DNA of 12,591 nt from Methanomassiliicoccaceae archaeon UBA367 (lineage in GTDB: Archaea; Thermoplasmatota; Thermoplasmata; Methanomassiliicoccales; Methanomethylophilaceae), in the NCBI GenBank assembly GCA_002506255.1, contig DAXF01000086.1, positions 1 to 12,591 on the forward strand. Direction: 5' to 3'. Position numbers and translations under genes: made by a program. The first letter of the stretch is position 1. Every line of letters starts with the position of its first letter. This document shows positions 5,667 through 12,591 of this stretch, piece by piece. Below the pieces are notes generated by a model, which was not told the origin of the DNA, made no database searches, and worked only from the letters and a program-made list of their open reading frames with translations.

Positions 5667-8600
5667 TCAGGGCCTCCTGTAAAGGAACACCGCCGCTCCG
5701 ATTATCACGATCACAACGACTGCTATCCCTGCGTAGAGAAGGATATCATACTCCTTTTCGGGTTCAACATACTGATTCCACACTGTGCGGTCGTCAGCAT
5801 CCACAACGAAGGTCTTTCCCGCAAGCTCCGATGAAACTGTTATGGTTCCGCCGGAGACGTCCTTGAAAGTGAGCCCTTCTGCAACGGCATTTGCCGATGT
5901 CGATGTGAATACGATCTTGGTTACGGACGATGTCCCTGCTATGACGCTGAGATCCACCGCCGCCGGGCTGTCAACAGTCACCGAAGTGACCTCTGGGAGA
6001 TTGGACAGTATCGCTCCGTAATCGACCACTGCTGAATCCGTTGTACCCTTTATCGTCACCGAGGTCAGAGAGGGACATTCTTCGAACGTCTCATAGAACA
6101 GCACCGTCCGGTCCGATAAGGTAACAGATTCCAGGGATGCGCACTCGTTGAGTGAATAAAAAGAGACCGCGAAACCTTCAGGCATTGTGACGGACCTCAG
6201 GGATGTCCAGCCGTTGAATGAGTAGACTACCTCGAACACGCTGTCCGGTATGGTTACAGAAGTAATCGATCCGCACTCATTCTCGATCGATAAATACAAC
6301 ACACCCTGCTGTATGTTCAGCTCCCCCACCTTGCCCTGGGGGCAGACGACCACCTCAACTCCGTTCTTCGAATACAGCACCCCGTCGACACTCTTGTATA
6401 CGAGGTTGCCCGCATCTACGTTGATGGCGGTGACAAGAACGCAGTCTTCGAACGCCGAATATTCAATAATCGTTACGTTTTCCGAAAGATTGATCGTCCC
6501 AGCCTTACCAGATGGACAGAGGATCAACATTCTCCCATCCTTCGAATAAAGCATTCCGTCTATGCTCTTGAATGCCGTATTCGCTGAGTCCACATCAATA
6601 TTCGCCAAAGAGGTGCAGCCATAGAACACATAATCGTCAATGGAAGTCACACTGGAAGGTATGATTATCGAAGTCAGAGAGGTGCAATTATAGAATGCCC
6701 CTGAATCGATGGATGTGACGCCGTAGGGTATCGTTATCGATGTCAGAGAGGTACATTGTACGAATGTCCCTGATTCGATGGATGTGACGCCTGAGGGTAT
6801 CGTTATCGATGTAAGGGATTCGCAGTAACCGAATGCCCCCGATTCAATGGATGTGACGCCTGAGGGTATCGTTATCGATGTAAGAGTGGAATATGCGAAT
6901 GCCCCCGATTCAATGGTTGTAACGTCCGATGGCACCGAAAATGATGCTCCGGTCTTGCCAGAAGGGTACAGAATGAGTCTGGATCCGTCCTTTGAGTAGA
7001 GCACTCCGTCTACGGATTTGTAGTTGGGATTGCTCCCGTCAACGCTTATATCTGTCAGAGAGGTGCACCCTATGAAAACATCATATCCGATCGAACTCAG
7101 ACTGGAAGGAATGGACAATGATGTTAAGCTGATGCATCCTTCGAAGGCGGAATTCTCAAGATGCGTTACGTCGCCGGGAATACTTACCGCCCCGGACTTG
7201 CCTGCAGGGCATGCGATCAGTTTCGTTCCGTCCTTTGAGTACAGAACCCCGTCTACGGATTTGTAGTTGGGATTGCTCCCGTCAACAGATATTGCCGTCA
7301 GGGATGTGCATCCGGAGAACGCAGAATACCCTATGGATGTGACGCTGTCAGGTATGGTCACCGAAGTGAGTGACGTGCATCCGTAGAAGGCACTGTTTTG
7401 GATCGTTTCGACACCTGATGATATGGTCACCGAAGTGAGTGACGTGCATCCGAGGAATGTATTCAGGGGGATCGTTTCGACACCTGCCGGTATGGTCACA
7501 GAAGTGAGGGATGTGCATCTGTAGAATGCAGAGTCGCCAATGGATGTGACGCCGGAGGGTATGGTCACAGAAGTGAGGGATGTGCATCTGTAGAATGCAT
7601 AATCGCCTATGGACGTGACGCTATTGGGCATGGTCACCGAAGTGAGTGACGTGCATCCATCAAAAACAGATTCGGGGAGGGAATTGACTCCGTCTGGAAT
7701 CGTTATCGACGTGAGCGATGTACAATCCCCAAAAACATATTCGCCAAGGTCTATGACGCCGGAGGGTATGGTCACCGAAGTGAGAGAAGAACATTCTTGG
7801 AAGACATCTACACCGACGGATGTAACGCCGGAAGGTATGATCACCGAAGTGAGAGCATTGCAGCGGGAGAACAGACCGTCAGGGAGCGCTGTCATGCTTT
7901 CAGGCAATGACACTGTGGTCATGGAACTGCAGTGGGCGAAAAGATATCTGCCGACTGATGTTACGCTGTCAGGTATCGTAAACGATGTGATGGATGTACA
8001 ATCATAGAAAGCGTAATCCTCGATGGATGTTACGCTGTCAGGTATCGTAACCGATGTGATGAACATGCATTCTGAGAGAGCTGAGTCGCGGATGGCCGTG
8101 ACACCGCTGGGAATCAATAAGTCCCCTGCCTTGCCTGCTGGGCACCTGATCAGCTGTGTTCCGTCCTTGGAGTAAAGAACCCCGTCCACGGACTTGTAAT
8201 TGGGATTGTCCGTGCCGACTTCTATGCTCCTGAGGTCCATACAGTATTCAAAGGCCGAAGAATCTATGGATGTGACACTGTCAGATATCGTCACGGACGT
8301 TAAGGAATAAGAATCAGTGAATGCATAGCTGCCGATAGAAGTGACACCGTCAGATATCGTAACGGAAGTCAGAAAATCACATTGGGAGAACGCACGGTTC
8401 TCAATTGATGTCACACCTTCGGGAACAACGAAACTGCCTGCCTTGCCCGGAGGATAGATGATGAGTTTCGTCCCGTCCTTGGAATATAACACTCCGCCCA
8501 CGGATTTGAAGTTCGGATTATCCGCATCAACGTTAATGGTCTCAAGGTCCGTGCACTCCCAAAATTGGTTATCGCCGATGGATGTGACTCCTTTGGATAT

Positions 8601-9086
8601 ATTGACGAATTCAAGGGAGTGGCAACCCCAGAACACATCCGACCCTAACGAGGTGACGCTGTCAGGTATGACCGCGGACTTGAGGGCTGTACAGCCCTCA
8701 AAGGCGGAGGACTCTATCCTTTCAATACCTTCAGGCATGGTCAGGGAAACCAGATATGTGCAATCTTCGAACGCAGAATACCCTATGGATGTAACATTGT
8801 AGGTCACACCCTCATACTCCACGGTCGCAGGTATCGTGATTTCTGCAAGACCTATGCCACTAGGAGCGACTCCTTCGACACTTGCCGTGCCGGAGCCCAA
8901 ACCATAAATCAGATTGCCCACGGCAGCATTGGTGCCCGCAGAGGATTCTTCGCTGTCATGGATCAGTGAGAAGGAAAGGATCACAGTCATTGCCACCGCG
9001 AATGCGGCTGCGGCGATCCTTCTTTTTGTTATCATTCCGGAGGAAACAGGCATTTTCTTCGCCACGAAAAAACCTCTATGCGGCAT
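5667..9086 (-). CDS. Large BspA-like LRR_5 surface protein
   Basis: This 1139-residue protein is predicted to be exported, anchored and mostly extracellular. Basic residues (KRR, 21-23) and a hydrophobic stretch (24-41) form the signal. An N-cap follows (57-105), with the same GTASVEG...VTYNVTSI pattern as in the 828-aa neighbour. Roughly 35 LRR_5 repeats of 23 residues (SVTIPDSVTSIGDYAFYDCTSL type) fill about 105-1010, with six 34-residue inserts (VDGVLYSKDG...CPAGKSG type) starting at 184, 288, 599, 680, 830 and 888. A post-LRR module (1011-1107), a short linker and a transmembrane helix (1114-1136) ending YRRP complete it. BspA-type repeats suggest adhesion to host or neighbouring cells; partners are unknown. 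No MBG domains are present, unlike the 828-aa protein. The start is uncertain: ATG codons at 9086, 9053 and 9035 are in frame and none has a good Shine-Dalgarno; 9035 gives the most compact signal peptide. Confidence 0.92.
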   Translation of the reverse strand: MPHRGFFVAKKMPVSSGMITKRRIAAAAFAVAMTVILSFSLIHDSEESSAGTNAAVGNLIYGLGSGTASVEGVAPSGIGLAEITIPATVEYEGVTYNVTSIGYSAFEDCTYLVSLTMPEGIERIESSAFEGCTALKSAVIPDSVTSLGSDVFWGCHSLEFVNISKGVTSIGDNQFWECTDLETINVDADNPNFKSVGGVLYSKDGTKLIIYPPGKAGSFVVPEGVTSIENRAFSQCDFLTSVTISDGVTSIGSYAFTDSYSLTSVTISDSVTSIDSSAFEYCMDLRSIEVGTDNPNYKSVDGVLYSKDGTQLIRCPAGKAGDLLIPSGVTAIRDSALSECMFITSVTIPDSVTSIEDYAFYDCTSITSFTIPDSVTSVGRYLFAHCSSMTTVSLPESMTALPDGLFSRCNALTSVIIPSGVTSVGVDVFQECSSLTSVTIPSGVIDLGEYVFGDCTSLTSITIPDGVNSLPESVFDGCTSLTSVTMPNSVTSIGDYAFYRCTSLTSVTIPSGVTSIGDSAFYRCTSLTSVTIPAGVETIPLNTFLGCTSLTSVTISSGVETIQNSAFYGCTSLTSVTIPDSVTSIGYSAFSGCTSLTAISVDGSNPNYKSVDGVLYSKDGTKLIACPAGKSGAVSIPGDVTHLENSAFEGCISLTSLSIPSSLSSIGYDVFIGCTSLTDISVDGSNPNYKSVDGVLYSKDGSRLILYPSGKTGASFSVPSDVTTIESGAFAYSTLTSITIPSGVTSIESGAFGYCESLTSITIPSGVTSIESGTFVQCTSLTSITIPYGVTSIDSGAFYNCTSLTSIIIPSSVTSIDDYVFYGCTSLANIDVDSANTAFKSIDGMLYSKDGRMLILCPSGKAGTINLSENVTIIEYSAFEDCVLVTAINVDAGNLVYKSVDGVLYSKNGVEVVVCPQGKVGELNIQQGVLYLSIENECGSITSVTIPDSVFEVVYSFNGWTSLRSVTMPEGFAVSFYSLNECASLESVTLSDRTVLFYETFEECPSLTSVTIKGTTDSAVVDYGAILSNLPEVTSVTVDSPAAVDLSVIAGTSSVTKIVFTSTSANAVAEGLTFKDVSGGTITVSSELAGKTFVVDADDRTVWNQYVEPEKEYDILLYAGIAVVVIVIIGAAVFLYRRP
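6726..6932 (-). repeat. Tandem 69-bp units within the LRR array (first block)
   Basis: The motif gggtatcgttatcgatgt begins at 6726, 6795 and 6864, exactly 69 bases apart, equal to one 23-residue LRR. The units at 6795 and 6864 share an identical 38-base run, including the third codon positions. Such identity among diverged neighbours suggests recent duplication or gene conversion. Confidence 0.85.
7006..7286 (-). repeat. Direct repeat of the 34-residue insert (two copies, 243 bp apart)
   Basis: The 38-base stretch at 7006-7043 recurs identically at 7249-7286. Both encode the NPNYKSVDG portion of the third and fourth inserts of the 1139-aa protein. The 243-base offset is 81 codons, or one insert plus two LRR units, so recombination between the copies would keep the frame. 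Confidence 0.85.
7353..7697 (-). repeat. Tandem 69-bp units within the LRR array (second block)
   Basis: Five units are in exact 69-base register, with the tatggtcac core at 7353, 7422, 7491 and 7560 and its variant at 7629. The runs at 7489-7530 and 7558-7599 are identical over 42 bases. This block encodes the repeats with the CTSLTSVTIP core in the middle of the protein. Confidence 0.85.
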
Positions 9087-9144
9087 ATTAATAGCTTCTT
9101 ACCTGCTAGCTACGTGATCTGATGAATTTACCGCAAACAATATC

Positions 9145-9172
9145 ATTCTCATGAGAATAGATATTTATATTT
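9145..9172 (-). promoter_or_regulatory. TATA box with adjacent palindromic operator, 1139-aa surface gene
   Basis: On the minus strand AAATATAAATAT (9172-9161) is a strong archaeal TATA box; transcription would start near 9140, giving a leader of about 54 bases to the first ATG. Directly downstream lies ATTCTCATGAGAAT (9145-9158), a perfect 14-base palindrome placed between TATA box and predicted start site. That is where archaeal repressors commonly bind to block polymerase. The binding protein is unknown. Confidence 0.55.
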
Positions 9173-9314
9173 TACGTTACGTTGAAATAGAGTTGTATAA
9201 TAATATATACTGGCTTTCTATTCCATCCGAAATTGATATTCTGATTGACAGGCCAGCTCTTTTTATCTTACGGCAACGTAATATACAACCACTTACAGAG
9301 TTCTGATCCGGGTC

Positions 9315-9349
9315 TAAAAATCAAAAGTAAAGAGGCCATTAAAGGCCTC
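9315..9349 (-). terminator. Terminator of the DEAD-box helicase gene
   Basis: GAGGCC (9332-9337) and GGCCTC (9344-9349) pair around a six-base loop. On the minus strand the hairpin is followed by TTTACTTTTGATTTTTA, a strong T-rich tract. It begins 43 bases past the helicase stop codon and no other gene intervenes. Confidence 0.7.
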
Positions 9350-9392
9350 AGTAAAAGGTTTGAACAGGGCACGGATGCGCCCCTGAAAAGGC

Positions 9393-10631
9393 TTAATACC
9401 TGGCAGCCGGAGCGGCGTACCTGGAGTTGCCCCTCTTGTCCTGCCTGTCGCCGTAGAACACGCGGCGCCTGCGGCCCCCGGATGGGGGTGCGCGGTCGTC
9501 GATGACCATGGTTCCGGCGGACGGGATGTCCTCTGCCATCATCTTCATGATCCTCTTGCCTGTCTCCCTCTCGTACCTGCGTATGAGGTACTCCTCCGGC
9601 TTTGTCACGAAGGATACGGCAGTGCCCTCCTTCCCGGCACGACCGGTGCGGCCTATCCTGTGAACGTAGCTCTCGGGATCGGCGGGTATATCATAATTCA
9701 CGACAAGATCGATGCTGTTTATGTCCAGGCCCCTGGCGGCCACGTCCGTGGCTATGAGCACCTGGAACCTGTCGTTCCTGAACCCGCGCACGGTCCTCTC
9801 CCTCTTGCCCTGAGGTATGTCCCCGTGCAGAGTCTCGACTTTGAACCTGCCGGACAGACGTTCTGCCAGCATGTCGACCATTCTCTTCGTCTGGCAGAAG
9901 ACGACCGCCTTCGGGCATCCGTTCTCCAGTATGGTCTCCAGTCTCTCCATCTTCACTCCCCTCGGGAGCGGGACCCAGTACTGGGTTACCAGGTCCGAGA
10001 CGGGCTCATCCCTGGAGACGCTTATCTCGACAGGTGTGCGCATCCTCTTCAGAGCGATGTGCCTGATGCTTTCCGCCATCGTCGCGGAGAACAGCAGGGT
10101 GTGCCTTTCTGCGGGAACGGAATCCATTATGAAATCCAATTCATCGGCGAATCCCATGTCGAGCATGCGGTCCGCCTCGTCCAGAACGACCTCTTTTATC
10201 TCCGAGAGATCGAGGTGGCCTCTGGAGATCATGTCCTTGAGCCTGCCGGGGGTCCCCACCACTATGTCGGTTCCATCGCGCAGACCGCTGGCCTGCTCGC
10301 CTATGCTCGCCCCGCCGTAGACGGAGATGGACCTGTGCCCGGTGTACTTGGACAGCTTGTACATCTCCTCACGTACCTGAACGGCGAGCTCCCTGGTGGG
10401 TGCGAGAACGAGGGTGCTCGGCTTCCCGGACCCGGAGCGTGTGCGTGACAACACGATCAGCGCATACGATCCTGTCTTACCGGTCCCTGTCTGAGCCTGG
10501 GCAAGTATGTCCTGCCCGGACAGCCCTGCGGGAACCGTCTCGATCTGGATGGGCGTGGGCTCTGTCCATCCCATTTCCGAGATACCTTTCAACAACTTAT
10601 CGTTTAAACCTAGAACTTTGAAATCTGTCAT
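9393..10631 (-). CDS. DEAD-box ATP-dependent RNA helicase
   Basis: This 412-residue cytosolic enzyme unwinds short RNA duplexes using ATP and likely serves RNA remodelling, ribosome assembly or mRNA turnover. All core motifs are present in order: F-x-x-LGL and PTPIQ of the Q motif (4-29), AQTGTGKT (46-53), PTRELA (78-83), TPGR (127-130), DEAD (151-154), SAT (182-184), VVFCQTKR (243-250), ATDVAARGLDI (294-304) and HRIGRTGR (324-331). The second RecA domain is followed by a basic tail with GGRRRR and RQDKRGNSR, a probable RNA-binding extension, short compared with bacterial CsdA/DeaD proteins. The start at 10631 is supported by AAAGGATC immediately upstream, though the spacing is tight, and by a TATA box at 10677-10684. 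It has its own terminator and is divergent from the UvsE gene. Many archaea carry one such helicase induced by cold, but nothing here shows that. Confidence 0.96.
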   Translation of the reverse strand: MTDFKVLGLNDKLLKGISEMGWTEPTPIQIETVPAGLSGQDILAQAQTGTGKTGSYALIVLSRTRSGSGKPSTLVLAPTRELAVQVREEMYKLSKYTGHRSISVYGGASIGEQASGLRDGTDIVVGTPGRLKDMISRGHLDLSEIKEVVLDEADRMLDMGFADELDFIMDSVPAERHTLLFSATMAESIRHIALKRMRTPVEISVSRDEPVSDLVTQYWVPLPRGVKMERLETILENGCPKAVVFCQTKRMVDMLAERLSGRFKVETLHGDIPQGKRERTVRGFRNDRFQVLIATDVAARGLDINSIDLVVNYDIPADPESYVHRIGRTGRAGKEGTAVSFVTKPEEYLIRRYERETGKRIMKMMAEDIPSAGTMVIDDRAPPSGGRRRRVFYGDRQDKRGNSRYAAPAARY

Positions 10632-10684
10632 GATCCTTTATTCCTAAATACTAAAAGCCCACAAAATAAAGGACCCTATATATT
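10632..10684 (-). promoter_or_regulatory. Promoter and leader of the DEAD-box helicase gene
   Basis: The minus-strand AATATATA (10677-10684) is a clear TATA box. A start site near 10654 would give a leader of about 23 bases containing AAAGGATC at 10632-10639, in which AGG lies three bases before the ATG. Confidence 0.55.
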
Positions 10685-10725
10685 CCAGCCTCTCTAACAT
10701 GGACTCTTATTTAAAACCTTTTGAC

Positions 10726-10836
10726 TGACCAGGTCATACGGCTGCATATCCAGAGTCCAGGGTATGCGGGCATCATGATCGGATGACGCGGATTGCATAT
10801 CTTATATTCTGAGACAACATAAAGGAATGCAGGTAT
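10726..10836 (+). promoter_or_regulatory. Possible promoter region of the UvsE gene
   Basis: TATCTTATATT (about 10797-10807) could be a TATA box giving a leader of around 12 bases that contains AGGTATC (10831-10837), a Shine-Dalgarno-like site three bases before the ATG. An alternative, TTATTTAAAA at about 10707-10716, would give a leader over 100 bases long. TGCATATC occurs twice (10743-10750 and 10794-10801), and TGACCAGGTCA (10726-10736) is an inverted repeat; either could be a regulator site, for example for DNA-damage control, but nothing identifies it. Confidence 0.4.
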
Positions 10837-10840
10837 CTGG

Positions 10841-12079
10841 ATGAGAATCGGCTATGCATGCCTTACCGTCGGCGTACCGGGGACGAAATTGAGAACCTGT
10901 ACGGCGAGGAATGCGACCCCCGACGTCCTGACTGAACTTATACGGTCCAACCTGAAAGCGCTGGACAATATCATGGATTACAACATACGGAACGGGATAA
11001 GGCTGTTCCGCATCAGCTCTGACATCATACCCTTCGGCTCCCATCCGGCCAACACGCTGGAATGGTGGGACGATTTCGGCGAAGAGCTCAGGATGATCGG
11101 GGATAAGGCTGCCTCCAATGACATACGGCTGTCGATGCATCCGGGACAGTATACTGTGCTCAACTCCCCTGATGAGAACGTAGCTGAAAGGGCAGTGGAG
11201 GACCTGACATACCACGCAAGATTCCTGGATGCAATGGGCTCAGGGCCCGAATGCAAGATGGTCCTCCACATCGGAGGCGTCTATGGGGATAAGGACGAAG
11301 CCATGGGGCGTTTCATCCGGAACCGCCGCCGTTTGGATATGAACGTACAGCGCCGGCTGGTCATCGAGAACGATGACCGCAATTATACGATATCCGAGGT
11401 CCTCTCCCTCGGCAAGAATGAGAACATACCGGTGGTATTCGATAATCTCCACCATCAGGTGAACCGGGACGATTCTCTTACTGAGAGGGAATGGATCCGT
11501 TCGTGCGGAAGCACCTGGGGCGCGGATGACGGCCCTCAGAAACTGCATTATTCGCAACAGGATCAGGGCAAAAGACCGGGCTCCCATTCCGCGACGCTGA
11601 ATGCAGAAGAGTTCGTACGATTCTGCGACATGATCCCGGACAAGAGCGTGGACATCATGGCCGAGGTCAAGGATAAGAATCTCTCGGCCGTTAAATGCAT
11701 GAACGCCACATCACCCTCCGAGATCCGGAGGCTGGAGGGGGAGTGGGCACGCTACAAATACCTTGTACTGGAGCATTCCCCCAAACGCTATCATGAGATA
11801 AGGCAGCTTCTGAAGGACAAGAGCTCATATCCCGTCCTGGAGTTCTACAAGCTGATAGATGATGCGCTCGCGACCACTGTGACGCAGGGGAATGCAGTGA
11901 ACGCCGCACAGCACGTTTGGGGCCATCTCAAGAATACCTTTCCGGGATCGGAAGCAGAGATCGGGAGGAGGATCGCGGATTCGGTGCTTTCCGCCAAGCG
12001 CTTCCTGTGGAAACTGACAGAGAAGACGCAGGAAAGATACCTTTTGGATTCCCTCTATTTCGCCGAGGTCTATTCCTAA
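10841..12079 (+). CDS. uvsE: UV damage endonuclease UvsE/UVDE with C-terminal extension
   Basis: This 412-residue enzyme is a TIM-barrel UV damage endonuclease that nicks DNA 5' to pyrimidine dimers and 6-4 photoproducts, starting an alternative excision-repair route. The known metal-site residues can all be placed: H68 (GSHPA), H100 (MHPGQY), H143 (LHIGG), E176 (IENDD), D201 and H204 (DNLHH), K234 (the lysine carboxylated in Thermus UvsE) and H236 (KLHYSQQ), H249 (GSHS) and E275 (AEVKDK). Q103 and Y104 match the damage-probing pair. The catalytic domain ends near residue 290. The remaining 120 residues (WARYKYLVLEHSP...VNAAQHVWGHLK) match the extension seen in clostridial UvsE proteins and resemble the DUF1722 fold. 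This similarity to Firmicutes suggests transfer from gut bacteria, which is inference. The start MRIGYACL is the usual one, preceded by AGGTATC. Confidence 0.95.
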   Translation: MRIGYACLTVGVPGTKLRTCTARNATPDVLTELIRSNLKALDNIMDYNIRNGIRLFRISSDIIPFGSHPANTLEWWDDFGEELRMIGDKAASNDIRLSMHPGQYTVLNSPDENVAERAVEDLTYHARFLDAMGSGPECKMVLHIGGVYGDKDEAMGRFIRNRRRLDMNVQRRLVIENDDRNYTISEVLSLGKNENIPVVFDNLHHQVNRDDSLTEREWIRSCGSTWGADDGPQKLHYSQQDQGKRPGSHSATLNAEEFVRFCDMIPDKSVDIMAEVKDKNLSAVKCMNATSPSEIRRLEGEWARYKYLVLEHSPKRYHEIRQLLKDKSSYPVLEFYKLIDDALATTVTQGNAVNAAQHVWGHLKNTFPGSEAEIGRRIADSVLSAKRFLWKLTEKTQERYLLDSLYFAEVYS

Positions 12080-12478
12080 TCAGCGAGATCCCTTATTCGC
12101 AGATCGGGAGGTTCGTATGATCGATACAACTCAACTGCTCCCGCTTTTCATCAAGCTATCGGGGCGCGGTCTGTTTATGATGAGACCACAAATCACTGAG
12201 ACGCAAAAGAGAGCATGATTCGTACGCAGATCAACCGGCTTATATCCGGCGTGAATCCCAAATGCTCTATTGACGAAGACGGGTGCCCTTCCGAGACCGA
12301 TGCTGATTAAGCTCATATGAGATTGGTTCCCGAAGCCAGGGGCGGCGGTGTGTCGCGATGACGTAATACTCGTCCCGGAACCCGGGAAGATCGGCACTTC
12401 CGGCAATGGGATCGGGAAATCGGACCGGAATGCGGTCAACAGTAATGTATTGCAAGTCAGCATCTGAGATGTATAGAA
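12080..12478. other. 399-bp stretch without a convincing gene
   Basis: No frame here has clear coding character on the plus strand. On the minus strand a fragment around 12314-12464 reads as protein-like (IPVRFPDPIAG, then LPGFRDEYYVIATH) but has no plausible start and runs into a stop at 12267-12269. It could be the decayed remnant of a small gene. Short hairpins are present, such as TCCCGG-aac-CCGGGA at 12373-12387 and CCGG arms near 12237-12248, but no terminator T-tract follows the UvsE gene and no tRNA was found. Confidence 0.5.
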
Positions 12479-12591
12479 ATGTTCGACGGAAGACGCGCCA
12501 TAATAGAGATAGACGATGAGAGCAAGACCGTCTATTTCGACACATATAAGCTGAAGAAGATCACGGGAACCCGCATCGCCCCGATACTGGG
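12479..12591 (+). CDS. Start of a possible YqaJ-type exonuclease gene (3' end outside window)
   Basis: An ATG at 12479 opens a frame that stays open for 37 codons to the window end, beginning MFDGRRAIIEIDD and containing KKITGTRIAPILG. That last stretch recalls the N-terminus of YqaJ/RecB-like viral recombinase exonucleases, where a KxITGTRfxxILG motif precedes the catalytic PD-(D/E)XK fold; I identify it from memory of the pattern only. The codon use is typical of the neighbouring genes. No strong Shine-Dalgarno precedes it (GAGATG lies eight bases or more upstream), and a TATA-like AGTAATGTATT at about 12441-12451 could support a short leader. Too little is present to be sure of the function; another nuclease or a hypothetical protein remains possible. 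Confidence 0.5.
   Translation, partial: MFDGRRAIIEIDDESKTVYFDTYKLKKITGTRIAPIL

Larger units (their letters stand above)
9087..9392. other. 306-bp intergenic region; promoter at one end, terminator at the other
   Basis: No convincing gene is seen here. The left part is AT-rich and holds the promoter region of the 1139-aa gene, including a second TATA-like stretch (GTATATATTATTATAC on the minus strand, near 9194-9210) and the tandem plus-strand ACGTTACGTT at 9174-9183. The right part holds the terminator of the helicase gene. A frame open on the plus strand from 9245 runs into the helicase antisense and has no coding character. Confidence 0.6.

Noticed and set aside
6650..7700. Regularly spaced repeats that could suggest a CRISPR array
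   Set aside because: The period is exactly 69 bases, the units have no unique spacers, and they encode LRR repeats within one intact reading frame.
9367..9382. GGGC...GCCC hairpin just after the helicase stop
   Set aside because: Only four pairs are certain and there is no T-tract directly after it; the hairpin at 9332-9349 is a much better terminator.
9245..9505. 86-residue plus-strand open frame
   Set aside because: Its first half lies over the helicase terminator and its second half is antisense to the helicase tail; the translation has no protein character.
9660..10448. 262-residue plus-strand open frame antisense to the helicase
   Set aside because: It mirrors the GC-rich codon pattern of the DEAD-box gene, has no recognisable domain or ribosome site, and overlaps a gene with all helicase motifs.
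12100..12400. Possible tRNA or structured RNA
   Set aside because: A GGTTCG motif and small CCGG hairpins are present, but no acceptor stem, anticodon arm or T-arm of a cloverleaf could be assembled.
12131..12463. 110-residue minus-strand open frame downstream of uvsE
   Set aside because: Low-complexity and rich in S, P and G without any recognisable pattern; a different frame of the same strand looks more protein-like, and neither has a ribosome site.

Overview
The window looks like a piece of a methanogenic archaeal genome, most plausibly Methanomassiliicoccales or a related gut Thermoplasmatota. This is an inference. It rests on AT-rich TATA-type promoters, few and mixed Shine-Dalgarno signals, hairpin plus T-tract terminators, and two large BspA-like leucine-rich-repeat surface proteins with C-terminal membrane anchors, a type common in host-associated archaea of that group. 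Small DUF families and a clostridial-style UvsE fit the same picture. No rRNA, tRNA, CRISPR array or insertion sequence was seen.

Layout. Positions 1-958 (+) hold the 3' end of a DUF5685-type gene and a complete nitroreductase. A minus-strand pair follows: a small DUF6951-like protein (969-1301) and a six-helix DUF6198/YczE-like membrane protein (1394-2092). The centre is dominated by two surface proteins. One is 828 aa (2292-4778, +) and the other 1139 aa (5667-9086, -). Between them lies a GyrI-like small-molecule-binding protein (4871-5329, -). The right side has a DEAD-box RNA helicase (9393-10631, -) divergent from a UV damage endonuclease (10841-12079, +). About 400 bp without a convincing gene follow, then the start of a possible YqaJ-type nuclease gene cut by the window end.

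The two BspA-like proteins are the main content. They share an N-terminal cap, 23-residue LRR_5 repeats, a recurring 34-residue insert, a roughly 90-residue module after the repeats, and a C-terminal anchor of the form LLYAGIxV, hydrophobic segment, RRP. In the 828-aa protein the whole cap-LRR-module unit occurs twice in tandem, and the first unit is much more AT-rich than the second. In the 1139-aa protein the spacing of inserts is exactly 35 + 23n residues, so the array is built from two kinds of unit. Adjacent 69-bp units share identical stretches of 38-42 bp.

The remaining genes are conventional: FMN redox enzyme, membrane protein, RNA helicase and DNA repair. No single operon joins them. 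The most interesting material is the modular surface-protein pair, the palindrome in the promoter of the 1139-aa gene, and the cluster of palindromes upstream of the GyrI-like gene.
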